Positions 20,431-20,631 of a DNA stretch of 20,631 nucleotides are shown here, in pieces; the stretch's first letter is position 1; each line of letters opens with the position of its first letter. A program made the translations under genes and the position numbers. The stretch comes from PALSA-894 sp049698215 (GTDB lineage Bacteria; Pseudomonadota; Alphaproteobacteria; Rhizobiales; Xanthobacteraceae). Below the pieces are notes generated by a model that saw nothing but the letters and a program-made list of their open reading frames with translations, did no database searches and was not told the DNA's origin. The DNA is taken from NCBI GenBank assembly GCA_049698215.1, contig JBAVXH010000151.1, forward strand, positions 1-20,631. The letters run 5' to 3'.

Positions 20431-20631
20431 ATGCCAAAGCGCCCCCGTACCACCTGCAGCCGGCCGTGGCCGCCGTGCTGGCCGCCGTCAGCCGCAAGCG
20501 CGGCGCGACGGTGCCGGAACTGCAGAAGCTCAATCGCAGCAAGCCACACAGCGTGCGGGCCATCCTCAGCCAGTTGCACACGCAGCGGCTTCAAGGTGGT
20601 GCGCGCCCGAGAGGCACGCGGCACCGTGTAC
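20431..20631 (+). pseudogene. DUF3489-like gene with two compensating frameshifts, cut by window end
   Basis: An ATG at 20431 follows a good ribosome site (AGGAGAG). Read from this ATG, the start (MPKRPRTT) and the end (SGFKVVRAREARGTVY) are in frame 0. The middle, LQPAVAAVLAAVSRKRGATV, then PELQKLNRSKPHSVRAILSQ, is in another frame. Put together they resemble DUF3489 proteins, small winged-helix-like proteins with a GAT...EL, HSVR and a final RGTVY, often found beside serine recombinases in Alphaproteobacteria. One base seems missing near 20442-20453 and one extra near 20575-20581. Either the gene is broken or the sequence has errors. The right end runs out of the window. Confidence 0.5.

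Noticed and set aside
20286..20624. Minus-strand 112-codon frame at the right edge
   Set aside because: It is antisense to the DUF3489-like sequence and the palindrome, with no recognisable motifs.

Overview
The window looks like chromosomal DNA from an alphaproteobacterium of the order Rhizobiales, most likely a Bradyrhizobium/Rhodopseudomonas-type organism. The grounds are the high GC content, an Aap-type amino-acid transporter, an orphan TctC-type binding protein, small 'NPQPEPP' and DUF883-like proteins, and several families of intergenic palindromic repeats typical of that group. This placement comes from protein and repeat resemblance alone; no database search was possible.

Region 1 (1-205) is a broken end: about 50 codons of a lambda-type phage portal protein run straight into a palindromic repeat. 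Region 2 (231-9017) is a block of eight minus-strand genes. In transcription order they are a gentisate-1,2-dioxygenase-family enzyme, an Aap-type binding protein and two permeases (no ATPase present), an IclR regulator, a zinc-dependent MDR dehydrogenase, an orphan TctC/Bug binding protein and a Tat-exported metallo-beta-lactamase-fold hydrolase. Together they suggest uptake and oxidation of an acidic aromatic or amino-acid-like compound under IclR control. Three of the spacers in this block are filled by palindromic repeats, and the end of one repeat supplies the start codon of the first permease. Region 3 (9143-10992) has an MgtC-like membrane protein, a small secreted protein, a DUF2939-like protein and a small four-cysteine protein.

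Region 4 (10993-13430) is the most unusual part. An intact tRNA-Thr(TGT) is followed 2.27 kb away by an exact 37-bp copy of its 5' half, from the 5' end to the anticodon loop. A good sigma70-like promoter lies upstream of the copy, not of the intact gene. The DNA between is less GC-rich and holds a three-gene envelope operon (one secreted protein carries a duplicated Cys-x13-Cys unit) and a divergent gene whose product contains an R-x4-H motif as in HEPN ribonucleases. No integrase is present. This looks like a decayed tRNA-targeted element.

Region 5 (13449-19088) has an MHS-family MFS transporter, an uncharacterised small helical protein preceded by two matched stem-loops, two secreted proteins (one a Gly/Tyr-rich repeat protein), RlmB, a DUF883-like membrane-anchored protein and an NPQPEPP-motif protein. 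Region 6 (19107-20631) has an enoyl-CoA hydratase, tRNA-Tyr and tRNA-Gly, a short perfect palindrome, and the start of a frameshifted DUF3489-like gene at the right edge, probably the beginning of another mobile or degraded segment.
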